This document shows, piece by piece, positions 50,609 to 60,700 of a stretch of 64,000 bases of DNA. Position 1 is the stretch's first letter. Each line of letters opens with the position of its first letter. The notes beneath the pieces are model-generated. The model saw only the letters and a program-made list of their open reading frames with translations, searched no databases and was not told the DNA's origin. Source of the DNA: Azohydromonas aeria (lineage in GTDB: Bacteria; Pseudomonadota; Gammaproteobacteria; Burkholderiales; Burkholderiaceae_C); NCBI RefSeq assembly GCF_009760915.1, contig NZ_VIDQ01000013.1, positions 1 to 64,000 on the forward strand, in the 5' to 3' direction. Position numbers and translations under genes: made by a program.

Positions 50609-52537
50609 ATGTTCGATTTCGTTCGCACCCATACCCGGCTGCTGCAGCTGCTGCTCTTGCTGCTGATCTTTCCTTCCTTCGTGTTCTTCGGCGTGCAGGG
50701 CTACAGCCGCTTCACCGAGGGCGGCAACGCCAAGGTGGCGGAGGTGGATGGCCATGCCATCACGCAACAGGAGTGGGACACGGCGAACCAGCAGCAGGGA
50801 GAGCGGCTGCGCCGCCAGATGCCCGACGTCGATGCCAGGCTGCTGGACTCGCCGCAGTTCAAGCGCGAGACGTTGGACCAGCTCGTGCGCGAGCGCGTGC
50901 TCGCGGCCGCGGCCGACAAGCAGCACCTGAGCATCAGCGACGACCGGCTGCAGCGCCTGTTCGTGAGCGACCCGCAGTACGCCTTCCTGCGCAAGCCCGA
51001 CGGCAGCGTCAACGCCGAGATGCTGGCCGCGCAGGGCATGACTTCGGCGCAGTTCGCCGAGCGCCTGCGCCGCGACCTGACGCTGCGCCAGGTGTTCGAA
51101 GGCATCACGCAGACCGCGCCGGCCATGCCCGCGGCGCGCAGCCTGGCCTTCGACGCGCTGCTGCAGCAGCGCCAGGTGCAGCTGCAGCGCTTCAACGCCG
51201 CCGACTACGCCGCGCGCGTGAACCCGACCGAGGCCGAGCTCAAGGCCTACTACGACGGCCACCAGGCCGCCTTCCGCGCGCCCGAGCAGGCCGTCATCGA
51301 GTACGTGGTGCTGAGTCTGGAATCGCTGCAGCAGGACCAGAGCGTGAGCGAGGACGACCTGCGCAAGTACTACGAGGAAAACGCCGCGCGCTACACCACG
51401 GCCGAGCAGCGCCGCGCCAGCCACATCCTGATCGCCTCCGACAAGGACCAGCCCGCTGCCGAGCGCGCCAAGGCCAAGGCCCGCGCCGAGGCGCTGCTGG
51501 CCGAGCTGCGCAAGAACCCGGCAAGCTTCGCCGACGTGGCGAAGAAGGAGTCGCAGGACCCGGGCTCCGCCGCACAAGGCGGCGACCTGGACTTCTTCGC
51601 CCGCGGCGCGATGGTCAAGCCCTTCGAGGACGCGGCCTACGCCATGAAGCCCGGCGAGATCAGCAACGTGGTGGAGAGCGATTTCGGCTACCACATCATC
51701 CGTCTCGACGCGGTGCGCGGCGGCGAGAAGCGGCCCTTCGAGGCGGTGCGTCCGGAAATCGAGGCCGAGGTCAGGAAGCAGCTGGCGCAGAGCCGCTATG
51801 CCGAGGCCGCCGAACAGTTCACCAACACGGTGTACGAGCAGTCGGACTCGCTGCAGCCGGCCATCGACAAGTTCAAGATCAGGAAGCAGACCGCCACCGT
51901 GCAACGCACGCCGGCGCCCGGCGCCAGCGGCGCGCTGGCATCACCCAAGCTGCTGGAGGCGGTGTTCTCCAACGACGTGCTGCGCAACAAGCGCAACACC
52001 GAGGCGGTGGAAGTTGGCGCCAGCCAGCTCGCCTCGGCGCGCGTGGTGGAGCACCGGCCCGAGCGCACGCGGCCGTTCGAGGAGGTGCAGCTGCAGGTGC
52101 GCGAGCGCGTGATACAGGAGCAGGCCCTGGCGCTGGCGCGCCAGGACGGCGAGAAGCGCCTTGCGCAGCTCAAGGACGGCGGCGACGCTGCCGCCGCTTC
52201 GCTGCCGGCGGCCGTGACGGTGTCGCGCGCCGAGCGCGGCGACCTCGTGCCCGCGGCGCTGGACGCGGTGCTGGGCGCCGACGCTTCAAAGCTGCCGGCG
52301 CTGCTGGGCATCAACACGCCGCAGGGCTATGTGGTGGTGCGACTGCTCAAGGTCGAGCCGCCCAGGGCTGACTCGCCGGCGCTGGCCGCGCTGCAGGACC
52401 AGTACGCGCAGGCCTGGTCCGCCGCGGAAGGCCGCGCCTACTACGAGGCGCTGAAGAAGCGCTTCAACGTCAAGGTCAACGCGCCGGCCGTGGTGACAGT
52501 GTCGCCCGAAGCCGCCGCTTCGGGCGCGGCGCGTTAA
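50609..52537 (+). CDS. ppiD: Membrane-anchored peptidyl-prolyl isomerase PpiD
   Basis: A 642-residue periplasmic foldase. One N-terminal helix (LLQLLLLLLIFPSFVFFGVQ) is followed by a SurA-N-like chaperone region and one parvulin domain (QRRASHILIASDKDQ; GGDLDFFARGAMVKPFEDAA; SDFGYHIIRLDAV). AGGA precedes the ATG at 50609. It is flanked by tRNA-Val and tRNA-His genes. Confidence 0.93.
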   Translation: MFDFVRTHTRLLQLLLLLLIFPSFVFFGVQGYSRFTEGGNAKVAEVDGHAITQQEWDTANQQQGERLRRQMPDVDARLLDSPQFKRETLDQLVRERVLAAAADKQHLSISDDRLQRLFVSDPQYAFLRKPDGSVNAEMLAAQGMTSAQFAERLRRDLTLRQVFEGITQTAPAMPAARSLAFDALLQQRQVQLQRFNAADYAARVNPTEAELKAYYDGHQAAFRAPEQAVIEYVVLSLESLQQDQSVSEDDLRKYYEENAARYTTAEQRRASHILIASDKDQPAAERAKAKARAEALLAELRKNPASFADVAKKESQDPGSAAQGGDLDFFARGAMVKPFEDAAYAMKPGEISNVVESDFGYHIIRLDAVRGGEKRPFEAVRPEIEAEVRKQLAQSRYAEAAEQFTNTVYEQSDSLQPAIDKFKIRKQTATVQRTPAPGASGALASPKLLEAVFSNDVLRNKRNTEAVEVGASQLASARVVEHRPERTRPFEEVQLQVRERVIQEQALALARQDGEKRLAQLKDGGDAAAASLPAAVTVSRAERGDLVPAALDAVLGADASKLPALLGINTPQGYVVVRLLKVEPPRADSPALAALQDQYAQAWSAAEGRAYYEALKKRFNVKVNAPAVVTVSPEAAASGAAR

Positions 52538-52552
52538 ATTTCGCGCAGACCC

Positions 52553-52582
52553 TTGCGCAGGCGCGGAATTTCGTACTACAAT
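52553..52582 (+). promoter_or_regulatory. Promoter of tRNA-His
   Basis: TTGCGC (52553-52558) and TACAAT (52577-52582), spacer 18, 14 bases before the tRNA. Confidence 0.6.
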
Positions 52583-52596
52583 CTTTTTCTTCGACG

Positions 52597-52672
52597 GTGG
52601 CTGTAGCTCAGTTGGTAGAGTCCCAGATTGTGATTCTGGTCGTCGTGGGTTCGAGTCCCATCAGCCACCCCA
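52597..52672 (+). tRNA. tRNA-His(GTG)
   Basis: Acceptor GTGGCTG/CAGCCAC, C73 and encoded CCA, with the extra G-1 at 52596. Anticodon loop TTGTGAT gives GTG. The defence-like island begins 230 bases downstream. Confidence 0.96.
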
Positions 52673-52684
52673 AATAAATGCAGC

Positions 52685-52712
52685 AAACGGGCGCCTCTGG
52701 CGCCCGTTTCGC
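52685..52712 (+). terminator. Terminator after tRNA-His
   Basis: AAACGGGCGCC/GGCGCCCGTTT with a three-base loop, followed by a T-rich stretch. Confidence 0.8.
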
Positions 52713-52905
52713 TTTTCGGGCCTGACTTTCCTTTCAGCCTCCCCGCGTGCGCAGCGCCGGGAGGCTTTCGTTTGCCTGTTTGCCTGTTTTCCGCTTGCTT
52801 GCCCTTCGACGGGCGCGGCCCGGGTGAGGGCATGCCCTGATCGCGGGTGCGACCCCTCTTGTAATAAAAAGATACAAAAGTTGGCTCGTCGAGGAGGGAA
52901 CAGTG

Positions 52906-54885
52906 ATGGACGTCCGGCTGACCTGTCAGCGGGCGGTGGTCGAGGCGCTCTCGCAGCTCATCAGCAGTTCCCCGGGTCGCTTCGCACCGCCATCCGCCGC
53001 TTCCGTTGAGCCCGCACCGGCTGCGGAACCGGGATCGACATCGGCCCACGCACCGGCGCAACGCCCTTCGCTGCGCGTGCAACTGCAGGCCCGGGCGCTG
53101 CTGGAGGCCGGGCTGGCGCAGCGGCTGCGCGAGGGCGGGCTGCAGCGGCTGGTCCAGGAAGAGCAGCGCGGGCTGCCGCTGCAACCCGAGGTCCTCGCCC
53201 GCCTGGCGCTGGCGGCCGAAGCCCGTGCCCGCATCCACCTGGCCTGGCCGCGGCTGCTGCGGGCGCTTGGGCGCCGCGCCGACGAGCGGTCCGACGCGGC
53301 CTGGGTCGAGCGCACGCTGGATGCGATGCCGCAAAGCCTGGAACAGGCGCTCGACCCCTGGCGCGCGCTGGTGCGTGGCGCCCGCGGCCGGCTGGAGCAG
53401 GCCACGCAGTGCCTCGACGACGGGCTGCTGCGCCCGGCCAGCGCGGCCTGGCAGCAGGCGCAGCGCAGCCGCGAGGAGGCCTTGCACCAGCTCGCGCTGC
53501 TGCGCAACGAGACGCCGGTTGCGGGCGCATCCGGCTTCGAGCCGCGGCGCTACCTGCGCGCCGAAGGCCTGTTGCCCGGCGCCGCGCGGGGCCGGCATCC
53601 GCTGCGGGTGTTCCTGGCCTCGGAGCGCAGCGGCGGCGGCAGCTTCATCGCCCGGCCGCGCGCCGCCGCGCTGCGCGAGATCGGCCCGCTGGCGCTGCTG
53701 CGCCACGCCGGCCGCCGCTACCGGGTGACGGGGCTGCTGGCGCCGGACGCCACGGCACCGCTGGCCCAGGCCACGCTGAGCCGCCGCGCCGGCTGCCTGC
53801 TGCTGGGCGCGCAACGCTGGCGCGAGCTGTGCCCGCTGTCCGGCGCGGACCTGGCCGACCCGGCCGCCCGCGAGCGCCTGCATGACCTGCTGGATGCGCA
53901 GGCCTACCGGGCCGAGGAGGTCGCGGCCGGAGTGGCGGCCGACGACCGGGGCTTTGCCGTCGCGACGGCCCTGGGGCTGGACGACGGCGACCTGGAGCGC
54001 GCCACCCACGCGGCCGTGCAGTGCGGCGCGGACACGCTGCTGCGCCTGTGCTTCGTGCCCGATGCGCAGGTGGTGCAGCTCGGCCGCGGCTGGCGCGGCG
54101 CGGCCGAGGAGGGCTTCAGCCTGGGTCTGCCCGGGGGCGAATGGAGCGTCGGCACGCCGCAGGGCGGGCAGCCGTCGCGGCGGGTGCGGCTGTGGACCCG
54201 GCAGCGCGCCGACGCGCTGCACCTGCAGCCGCAGGCGGCCCTGGGGCTGGACCGCGACGCGGCCCTGGCGCTGGTGCAGGCGCTGCGCGCCGCCGTCGAG
54301 CGCCGCTACCGGCTGGAGCGCGGCACGGTGGCCGCCGCCGCCCTTGGCGAGGGCGATGCCCCGGGCCTGCTGCTGTATGCGGCCTGCGGCGGCGGCCTCG
54401 ATGCGCTGGCCCGCCTGGCGGCGAAGCCGCGTGCCTTCCAGGCCGTGGCGACGCAGGCGCTGGCGCTGTGCCCGGCCGAGGCGTCCGCCGCCTGCGACGC
54501 GCTGGCGCTGCTGGCGGCCGGCACGCCGCGGCGGCCGGAGCCGGTCGATGAAACAACATACTCGATTCACCTGGAGCACTTGCGGCGTGAACTGGGGGAC
54601 GAGCCGGGCGCCGCCGGGCGTTTCATCGACTTCCTGCACGCCCAGGGCCTGCGGCTGCCCGACACGGCGCGGCAGCGCGTGCCGGGCCTGTACCTGCGGC
54701 CGGATTTCCACTTCGCGCCGCACACCTGGGTGTTCTGCGACGACGCGCACTCGGTGAGGGAGGGCGACGCCGCGCAGCGCGACGCGCTGTGGGCGCGCGG
54801 CGACGAGGTGTTCGCCTGGCACGACGGCGAGGACCTGGCGCGCAAGGTGGCCGAGCGGCCCGACCTGTTCGGCCTGCCGCGCTGA
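52906..54885 (+). CDS. DUF1998-type protein lacking a helicase core; first gene of the defence-like island
   Basis: A 659-residue protein. I see no Walker A, DEAD/DEAH or other helicase motif. From about residue 60 it resembles, from memory, the part that follows the motor in DEAD/DEAH helicases with DUF1998 (DrmA-like): FEPRRYLRAEGLLPG (211-225), SFIARPRAAALREIGP (from 246), RRYRVTGLL, RADALHLQPQ (about 435) and LLLYAACGGGLDALARL (about 488). Residues 596-659 (YLRPDFHFAPHTWVFCDD ... ERPDLFGLP) recall the nuclease-like tail of such proteins. The usual four zinc Cys are mostly missing. GAGGAGG precedes the ATG; a GTG one codon earlier is possible. Two bases separate it from the helicase gene. 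AT-rich upstream DNA has an inverted repeat TTGTA-N9-TACAA (52859-52877). The homology needs profile confirmation. Confidence 0.6.
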   Translation: MDVRLTCQRAVVEALSQLISSSPGRFAPPSAASVEPAPAAEPGSTSAHAPAQRPSLRVQLQARALLEAGLAQRLREGGLQRLVQEEQRGLPLQPEVLARLALAAEARARIHLAWPRLLRALGRRADERSDAAWVERTLDAMPQSLEQALDPWRALVRGARGRLEQATQCLDDGLLRPASAAWQQAQRSREEALHQLALLRNETPVAGASGFEPRRYLRAEGLLPGAARGRHPLRVFLASERSGGGSFIARPRAAALREIGPLALLRHAGRRYRVTGLLAPDATAPLAQATLSRRAGCLLLGAQRWRELCPLSGADLADPAARERLHDLLDAQAYRAEEVAAGVAADDRGFAVATALGLDDGDLERATHAAVQCGADTLLRLCFVPDAQVVQLGRGWRGAAEEGFSLGLPGGEWSVGTPQGGQPSRRVRLWTRQRADALHLQPQAALGLDRDAALALVQALRAAVERRYRLERGTVAAAALGEGDAPGLLLYAACGGGLDALARLAAKPRAFQAVATQALALCPAEASAACDALALLAAGTPRRPEPVDETTYSIHLEHLRRELGDEPGAAGRFIDFLHAQGLRLPDTARQRVPGLYLRPDFHFAPHTWVFCDDAHSVREGDAAQRDALWARGDEVFAWHDGEDLARKVAERPDLFGLPR

Positions 54886-54887
54886 CC

Positions 54888-57788
54888 GTGGCATTCCGCC
54901 CGGGCCAGCTCGTGGCCCTGCGCGGGCGCGACTGGGTCGTGCTGCCCTCGTCCGACCCGGAGCTGTTGCTGCTGCAACCGCTCGACGGCTCGGAAGAGGA
55001 GGTCACGGGCCTGTTCCTGCCGCTGGGCGGCGAGGTGCCGCGCGAGGCGCGCTTCGAGCCGCCCACGGCCGCGGACCTGGGCGACTTCGCCACCGCGGCG
55101 CTGCTGCACGACGCGGCGCGGCTGGCGCTGCGCCACGGCGCCGGGCCGTTTCGCAGCCTCGCGAAACTGTCGTTCCGGCCGCGCGCCTACCAGATGGTGC
55201 CGCTGGTCATGGCGCTGCGGCAGGCCTGGGTGCGGCTGCTCATCGCCGACGACGTGGGCGTGGGCAAGACGGTGGAGTCGCTGCTGGTGGTGCGCGAGCT
55301 GCTGGAGCGTCGGCGCATCCGCCGCTTCGCGGTGCTGTGCCTGCCGCACCTGTGCGAGCAGTGGCAGGCCGAGATCCGCGCCAAGCTCGACCTGGAGGCC
55401 GTGGTCGTGCGCAGCAGCACGCAGGCGCGGCTGGACCGGGAGGTGCCGGGCGACGCCAGCGTCTGGGCCCATTTCCCGGTGCAGGTGGTGAGCATCGACT
55501 TTGCCAAGTCCGACGCGCGGTGCGGCGCGTTCGCCGAGCAGTGCCCGGAGCTGGTGATCGTGGACGAGGCCCATGCCTGCGCGCGTCCGGCCGGCGCGGC
55601 GCCGGCGCAGCAGCAGCGCCACCGCCTGGTCAGCCGCATCGCCGCGAAGCCGGCGCAGCACCTGCTGCTGCTCACGGCCACGCCGCACAGCGGCAAGGGC
55701 GAGGAGTTTCAATCATTGCTGGGCCTGTTGGAGCCCGGTTTCGGGCGCATCGACCTGCCCCATGCCAGTGCGGCGCAGCGGCGCGAGCTGGCAGCCCACT
55801 TCGTGCAGCGCCGGCGCGCCGACGTCGAACGCTGGCTGGACGAGGACACGCCGTTTCCGAGGCGCGAGGCCACCGAACTCGGCTACGCGCTGTCGGGGCC
55901 GCATATGAAACTGTTCCAGGCGCTCATCGGCTTCTCGCGCCGGCTCATCGCCCCCGAGCCGGGCCGCCGGCAGCCGCCGCACGCGCAGCACCTGCACCAC
56001 TGGGCCGCGCTGGGGCTGCTGCGCGGCGCCATGTCCAGCCCGGCCGCCGGCATCGCGATGCTGCGCTCGCACCTGTGCGCGCTGGAGCGGCGGCAGGCGC
56101 GGGAGCAGGCCGGGGCGCAGGACGCCGCGGCCGACGGCGCGGACACGGTGCAGGACGACCTGTTCTCCGACGCGGTGGCGGATGCCGGCTGCGGCCCCGG
56201 GGACGACCACGCGTCGCTGCCGACGCCGGCCCACTGGTCCGAGCCGCAGCGCCGCCAGCTGCGCGAGTTTCAGGTGGCGCTGCAGGCGCTGGCCGGCCCG
56301 GCCCAGGATGCCAAGCTGCTCGCCGCGGCGCGCCAGCTCACGGCCTGGCTGGGCGAAACCCCGCCGCAGTGCGCGGTGGTGTTCTGCCGCTTCGTCGCCA
56401 CCGCGCAGTACCTGGGCGAGCAGCTGGCGCCGCTGCTGCGGGAAAGCTTTCCGCGGCTGGCGCTGGAGGTGGTCACCAGCGAGCTGCCCGACGAGGCGCG
56501 GCGCCAGCGCATCGAGGTGCTCGCCCGCGCGCGGCTGCGCGTGCTGGTGGCCACCGACTGCCTGAGCGAAGGCGTGAACCTGCAGGCGCACTTCACGGCC
56601 GTGCTGCACTACGACCTGCCGTGGAACCCGAACCGGCTGGAGCAGCGCGAGGGCCGCGTGGACCGCTTCGGCCAAGCGGCGCCGGTGGTGAAGGCCTGCC
56701 TGCTGCACGGCGCCGACAACCCGATCGACGGCATCGTGCTCGACGTGCTGCTGCGCAAGGTGCGCGAGATCCGCCGCGCCACCGGTGCCAGCGTGCCGTT
56801 CCCGGAGGACTCCCGAGGCATCGTCGCCACCATCACGCAGGCGCTGCTGCTCGACCCGCAGCGCGCGCTGAGCACCCGGCAGGGCGCGCAGGCTGAACTC
56901 TTCGACTTCGACGCCTTCCCGCAGGCGCTGGCGGCGCGGGACGGCGTCGCGCGCGAACTCGATGCCGCGGCGCGGCTGGACGAGGCGGCGCGCAGCCTCT
57001 TTGCCCAGCACGCGCTGCGGGCGCAGGACATCGAGGCCGACCTGCGCGAGATGGACGAGGCCATCGGCGACCCGCGCGCCGTGGAGCGCTTCGTCACCCG
57101 GGCGCTGCCCGACCTCTTCGGCGTGCCGGTGCCGCCGCAGGCGCCGGGCTGGCGCATCGTGGCCTTCAACCTGCCGGCCGCGCTGCGCGAGGCGCTGTCG
57201 GGCGCGGACACGGCCGCCGCCGTGCCGGTGAGCTTTCACTCGCCCACGCCCGCGGGCTTCACGTACCTGGGCCGCAATCACGCCTTCGTGGAGCGGCTGT
57301 GCCAGGCGGTGATGTCGCGCACGCTGCTGCGCCAGGACGGGCGCGCGGCCCGCGCGGCCGTGCTGCGCACGCAGGCCGTGGGCGTGAAGACCACGTTGCT
57401 GCTGTTGCGCTGCCGCCACCTCATCGAGCAGGCGGGGCAGGGCGACCGGCTCGTGGCCGAGGAGATGCTGCTGTGGGGCTGGCGCGGCGTGCCGGCGCAG
57501 CGCCAGTTCGTGGACGCCGCCGGGGCCGGTGCACTGATGGCGCGGGCGCGCGCGGCGTCCGAGCTGTCGCCGCAGGCGCGCGCCGCTTTCCTGGACCACG
57601 AGCTGAGGCTGCTGCCGGGGCTCGATGCCGAGCTGGCCGCGCTGGCCCGGGGCCGGGCGCGGCGGCTGGCGGCCGCGCATGCGCGCTTCACGGCGCTGGT
57701 GGACGCGCGGCGCCGCCCGCGCGTGGAGCCGGTGCTGCCGCTGGACCTGCTCGGCCTCTACGTGCTGCTGCCGCAGGCGCCCACGTGA
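54888..57788 (+). CDS. SNF2-type helicase, DrmD-like
   Basis: A 966-residue SF2 ATPase with a GTG start two bases after the preceding stop. Motifs in order: Q-like RPRAYQ, Walker A DDVGVGKT (121-128), DEAH (226-229) in LVIVDEAHA, motif III LLTATPHSGKGEEF, motif V SEGVNLQAHF and motif VI QREGRVDRFGQ. The insert between lobes is long and C-terminal residues 670-966 are family-specific. This layout matches DrmD of DISARM and related helicases paired with methylases. The stop overlaps the methylase start by one base, so the two are translationally coupled. It probably translocates on double-stranded DNA. The family call is from memory of motifs. Confidence 0.82.
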   Translation: MAFRPGQLVALRGRDWVVLPSSDPELLLLQPLDGSEEEVTGLFLPLGGEVPREARFEPPTAADLGDFATAALLHDAARLALRHGAGPFRSLAKLSFRPRAYQMVPLVMALRQAWVRLLIADDVGVGKTVESLLVVRELLERRRIRRFAVLCLPHLCEQWQAEIRAKLDLEAVVVRSSTQARLDREVPGDASVWAHFPVQVVSIDFAKSDARCGAFAEQCPELVIVDEAHACARPAGAAPAQQQRHRLVSRIAAKPAQHLLLLTATPHSGKGEEFQSLLGLLEPGFGRIDLPHASAAQRRELAAHFVQRRRADVERWLDEDTPFPRREATELGYALSGPHMKLFQALIGFSRRLIAPEPGRRQPPHAQHLHHWAALGLLRGAMSSPAAGIAMLRSHLCALERRQAREQAGAQDAAADGADTVQDDLFSDAVADAGCGPGDDHASLPTPAHWSEPQRRQLREFQVALQALAGPAQDAKLLAAARQLTAWLGETPPQCAVVFCRFVATAQYLGEQLAPLLRESFPRLALEVVTSELPDEARRQRIEVLARARLRVLVATDCLSEGVNLQAHFTAVLHYDLPWNPNRLEQREGRVDRFGQAAPVVKACLLHGADNPIDGIVLDVLLRKVREIRRATGASVPFPEDSRGIVATITQALLLDPQRALSTRQGAQAELFDFDAFPQALAARDGVARELDAAARLDEAARSLFAQHALRAQDIEADLREMDEAIGDPRAVERFVTRALPDLFGVPVPPQAPGWRIVAFNLPAALREALSGADTAAAVPVSFHSPTPAGFTYLGRNHAFVERLCQAVMSRTLLRQDGRAARAAVLRTQAVGVKTTLLLLRCRHLIEQAGQGDRLVAEEMLLWGWRGVPAQRQFVDAAGAGALMARARAASELSPQARAAFLDHELRLLPGLDAELAALARGRARRLAAAHARFTALVDARRRPRVEPVLPLDLLGLYVLLPQAPT

Positions 57789-60700
57789 TGGAGCGTGCGC
57801 TGCGCATCGAGGGCGGGCTGTTCTCGCCCGACCTGCTGGACCGGCTCGAAGACGGGCCCGGCCAGCGTCCGGTCGACTTCGGCCTGGACGGCGGCACGCC
57901 CGTCCGCGACGAGATCGCCCGCGCCTGGGCCGACGCCCTCCAGCATTGGCGGGCCTTCCAGCAGCGCCTGGCCACGCTGCCCGCCGCCGGCGCCGCCACC
58001 CGCGAGACGCGCCAGCTCTGGGTGCTGCCGTTGCTGGAGCGGCTGGGCTGGCGGCTCGAACTCCAGCCGCACGGCCTGGAGCTCGACGGCCGGCCGGTGC
58101 CGCTGTCGCATGTCGCCGCGAATCTGGGCCAGTCGCCCGTGCACGTGACGGGCTGGCGCGACCCGGCCGGGCTGGACCGCCGCCCCGAAGGCCGCGCCGG
58201 CGCGCCGCGGCTGTCGGCGCATGCCCTGGTGCAGGAGGTGCTCAACCGCTGCGAGCTGCTCTACGGCGTGGCGAGCAACGGCCGCGTGCTGCGGCTGCTG
58301 CGCGCCAGCAGCCGCTTCGTGAAGCCGGCGTACCTGGAGTTCGACCTGGAGCGGCTGTTCGGCGACGGGCTGTTCGCCGACTTTGCGCTGCTGTACCGGC
58401 TGCTGCATGCCAGCCGGCTGCCGGCGCGGCGCGAGGACGGTGCGGCCTGCTGGCTGGAGCGCTGCCACCAGGACTCGCTGGAGGCCGGCTCGCGCATCCG
58501 CGCCGGGCTGTCGCGCGCGGTCGAGCGCGCGCTCAAGGCCCTGGCCAACGGTTTCCTCCAGCACCCGGCCAATGCGGCGCTGCGCGACCGGCTGCAGGAC
58601 GGCGCGCTGGATGCAGGCGCCTTCCACCAGCAACTGCTGCGGCTGGTGTACCGGCTGCTGTTCCTGATGGTGATCGAGGAGCGCGGTCTGGTCTTCCCGC
58701 CCGGCGCGCCGGCGCGGCAGCGGCAGGTCTACGAGCGCCACTACAGCCTGCAGCGCCTGCGCCGGCTGAGCGGGCGGCGCCACCTGGCCGATGCGCGCCA
58801 TGCCGACCTGTGGCCGGCGCTGCTGTCCACCTTCGCGCTGTTCGAAGCCGGCGGGCCGGGCGCGCAGCTCGGCCTGGCGCCGCTGGCGGGCGAGCTGTTC
58901 GGCCGCGACGCGCTCACCGACCTAGCCGGCTGCGCCCTGGGCAACGACGTGCTGCTGCCGGCGCTGCGCGCGCTCGACAGCTACGCGCACCCGCGCGGCG
59001 GGCCGCTCATCCGCGTCAATTACGGCGCGCTGAACGTGGAGGAGTTCGGTTCCGTCTACGAGGGCCTGCTGGAGTACGAGCCGGTGATCCTGTGGCAGGG
59101 CGCGCAGCCGGCCTTCGACTTCCGGCGCGGCGAGCAGCGCGCCCACACCGGCGCGCACTACACGCCCGACGCGCTGGTGCAGCCGCTGCTGAAGCACTCG
59201 CTGGACCACCTGATCGCGCAGCGGCTGCAGGCGCCCGGCCGCGCCGAGCGCGAGGCTGCGCTGCTGGACCTGCGCGTGGCCGACGTGGCCTGCGGCTCGG
59301 GGCACATCCTGCTCGCGGCGGCACGGCGCATCGCCACCGAGCTGGCGACCGTGCGCACCGGCGAGGACCCGCCGGCGCCCGCAGCCCTGCGCACCGCGCT
59401 GCGCGACGTGATCCGCCAGTGCATCTTCGGCGTGGACCTGAACCCGCTGGCCGTGGCGCTGTGCAAGGTGGCGCTGTGGCTCGAGGCGCACGTGCCGGGC
59501 GAGCCGCTGGGATTCCTGGACCACCACGTCAAGTGCGGCAACGCCATCGTCGGCTGCGTGCGGCGCGAGGACGTCGCCGCGCGCGGCATCCCCGACCAGG
59601 CTTTCACGCTGCAACCTGGTGACGACAGGGCGGTCGTCGCGGCGCTGCGCCGGCGCAACCGCGAGGCGCGCCGGGGACAGCAGGCACTCCGATTCCATGC
59701 GGATGCCGAAGCGGGGCTGGATGCGGCGCTGCAGGGCTGGCGCCGGCTGGAGGCGATGCCGGACCACACGCCGCAGCAGGTGGAGGCCAAGCGGGCGTAT
59801 TTCATCGAGCTGATGCAATCTCCGGCTGTTCAATTGATGCGGCAACTGGCAAACATCCCCGTTGCGCAGTTCTACATACCAAAGCGCGCCGAAGGTGCCG
59901 AGAAAGTCGTGACCGAGGCGGAATTCCGGCCCTGGGTGCGCGGCGAGGGCCTGCCGCAAGGCGCGGCGGTGGACGAATCCCGGGCCATCGCGGCACGTGA
60001 GCGCTTCTTCCACTGGTTCATCGAGTTTCCGGAGGTGATGGCCCGGGGCGGCTTCGATTGCGTGCTGGGGAATCCGCCGTATCTGGGTGGAACGTATTTG
60101 AGCGGTGTTTATGGGTATTCGTTTTGCAATTATTTGCGCTGGGCGTACGAGCCGGCCGGGCTCAGCGATCTGATCGTGTTTTTCCTGCGCCGCATGCATG
60201 CCCTGGTAAAGGATGAAGGCTTCATTGCCTTCATTGCGACCAATTCCATTCGGGACGGTGATGTCCGCAAGGATGGTCTGGAATGGGTACTGGGTCAGGG
60301 TGCCGGGATAAATTATGCAATGCGCGCGGTCAAATGGCCGGGGCGGGCCAACCTGGTGGTGTCATTGCTGGCTTTGCAGCGTGCAAGGAAGATTGAATAT
60401 GGCTTGCTCGATGGACGAAGAATTGACCGAATCAGTGCGGCATTGGAGGGGAATGATGACGAGACGGCTCCACATTCGCTCTATTGCAACAAGTCAAAGC
60501 TGTTCGAAGGGTCAAAATGGGTGGGCGATGGTTTTCTGCTCAATGAAGAAGAGGCAAAGAGCATAAAGGCACGCAATCCCGCTTGTGTTGAAGTTGTCAA
60601 GCCGTTGATCAATGGAGAAGAATTGAATCAATGCCCGCTGCAGAAGCCTGGGCGTCATGCTGTCTATTTTTCTGATTGGTCGTTGGTGCGTTCTTCGATG

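Noticed and set aside
52576..54894. 772-codon minus-strand frame opposite the DUF1998-type gene
   Set aside because: Low-complexity Arg/Gln/Ala/His composition and it runs across tRNA-His; the plus-strand frame has a ribosome site and family-like motifs.
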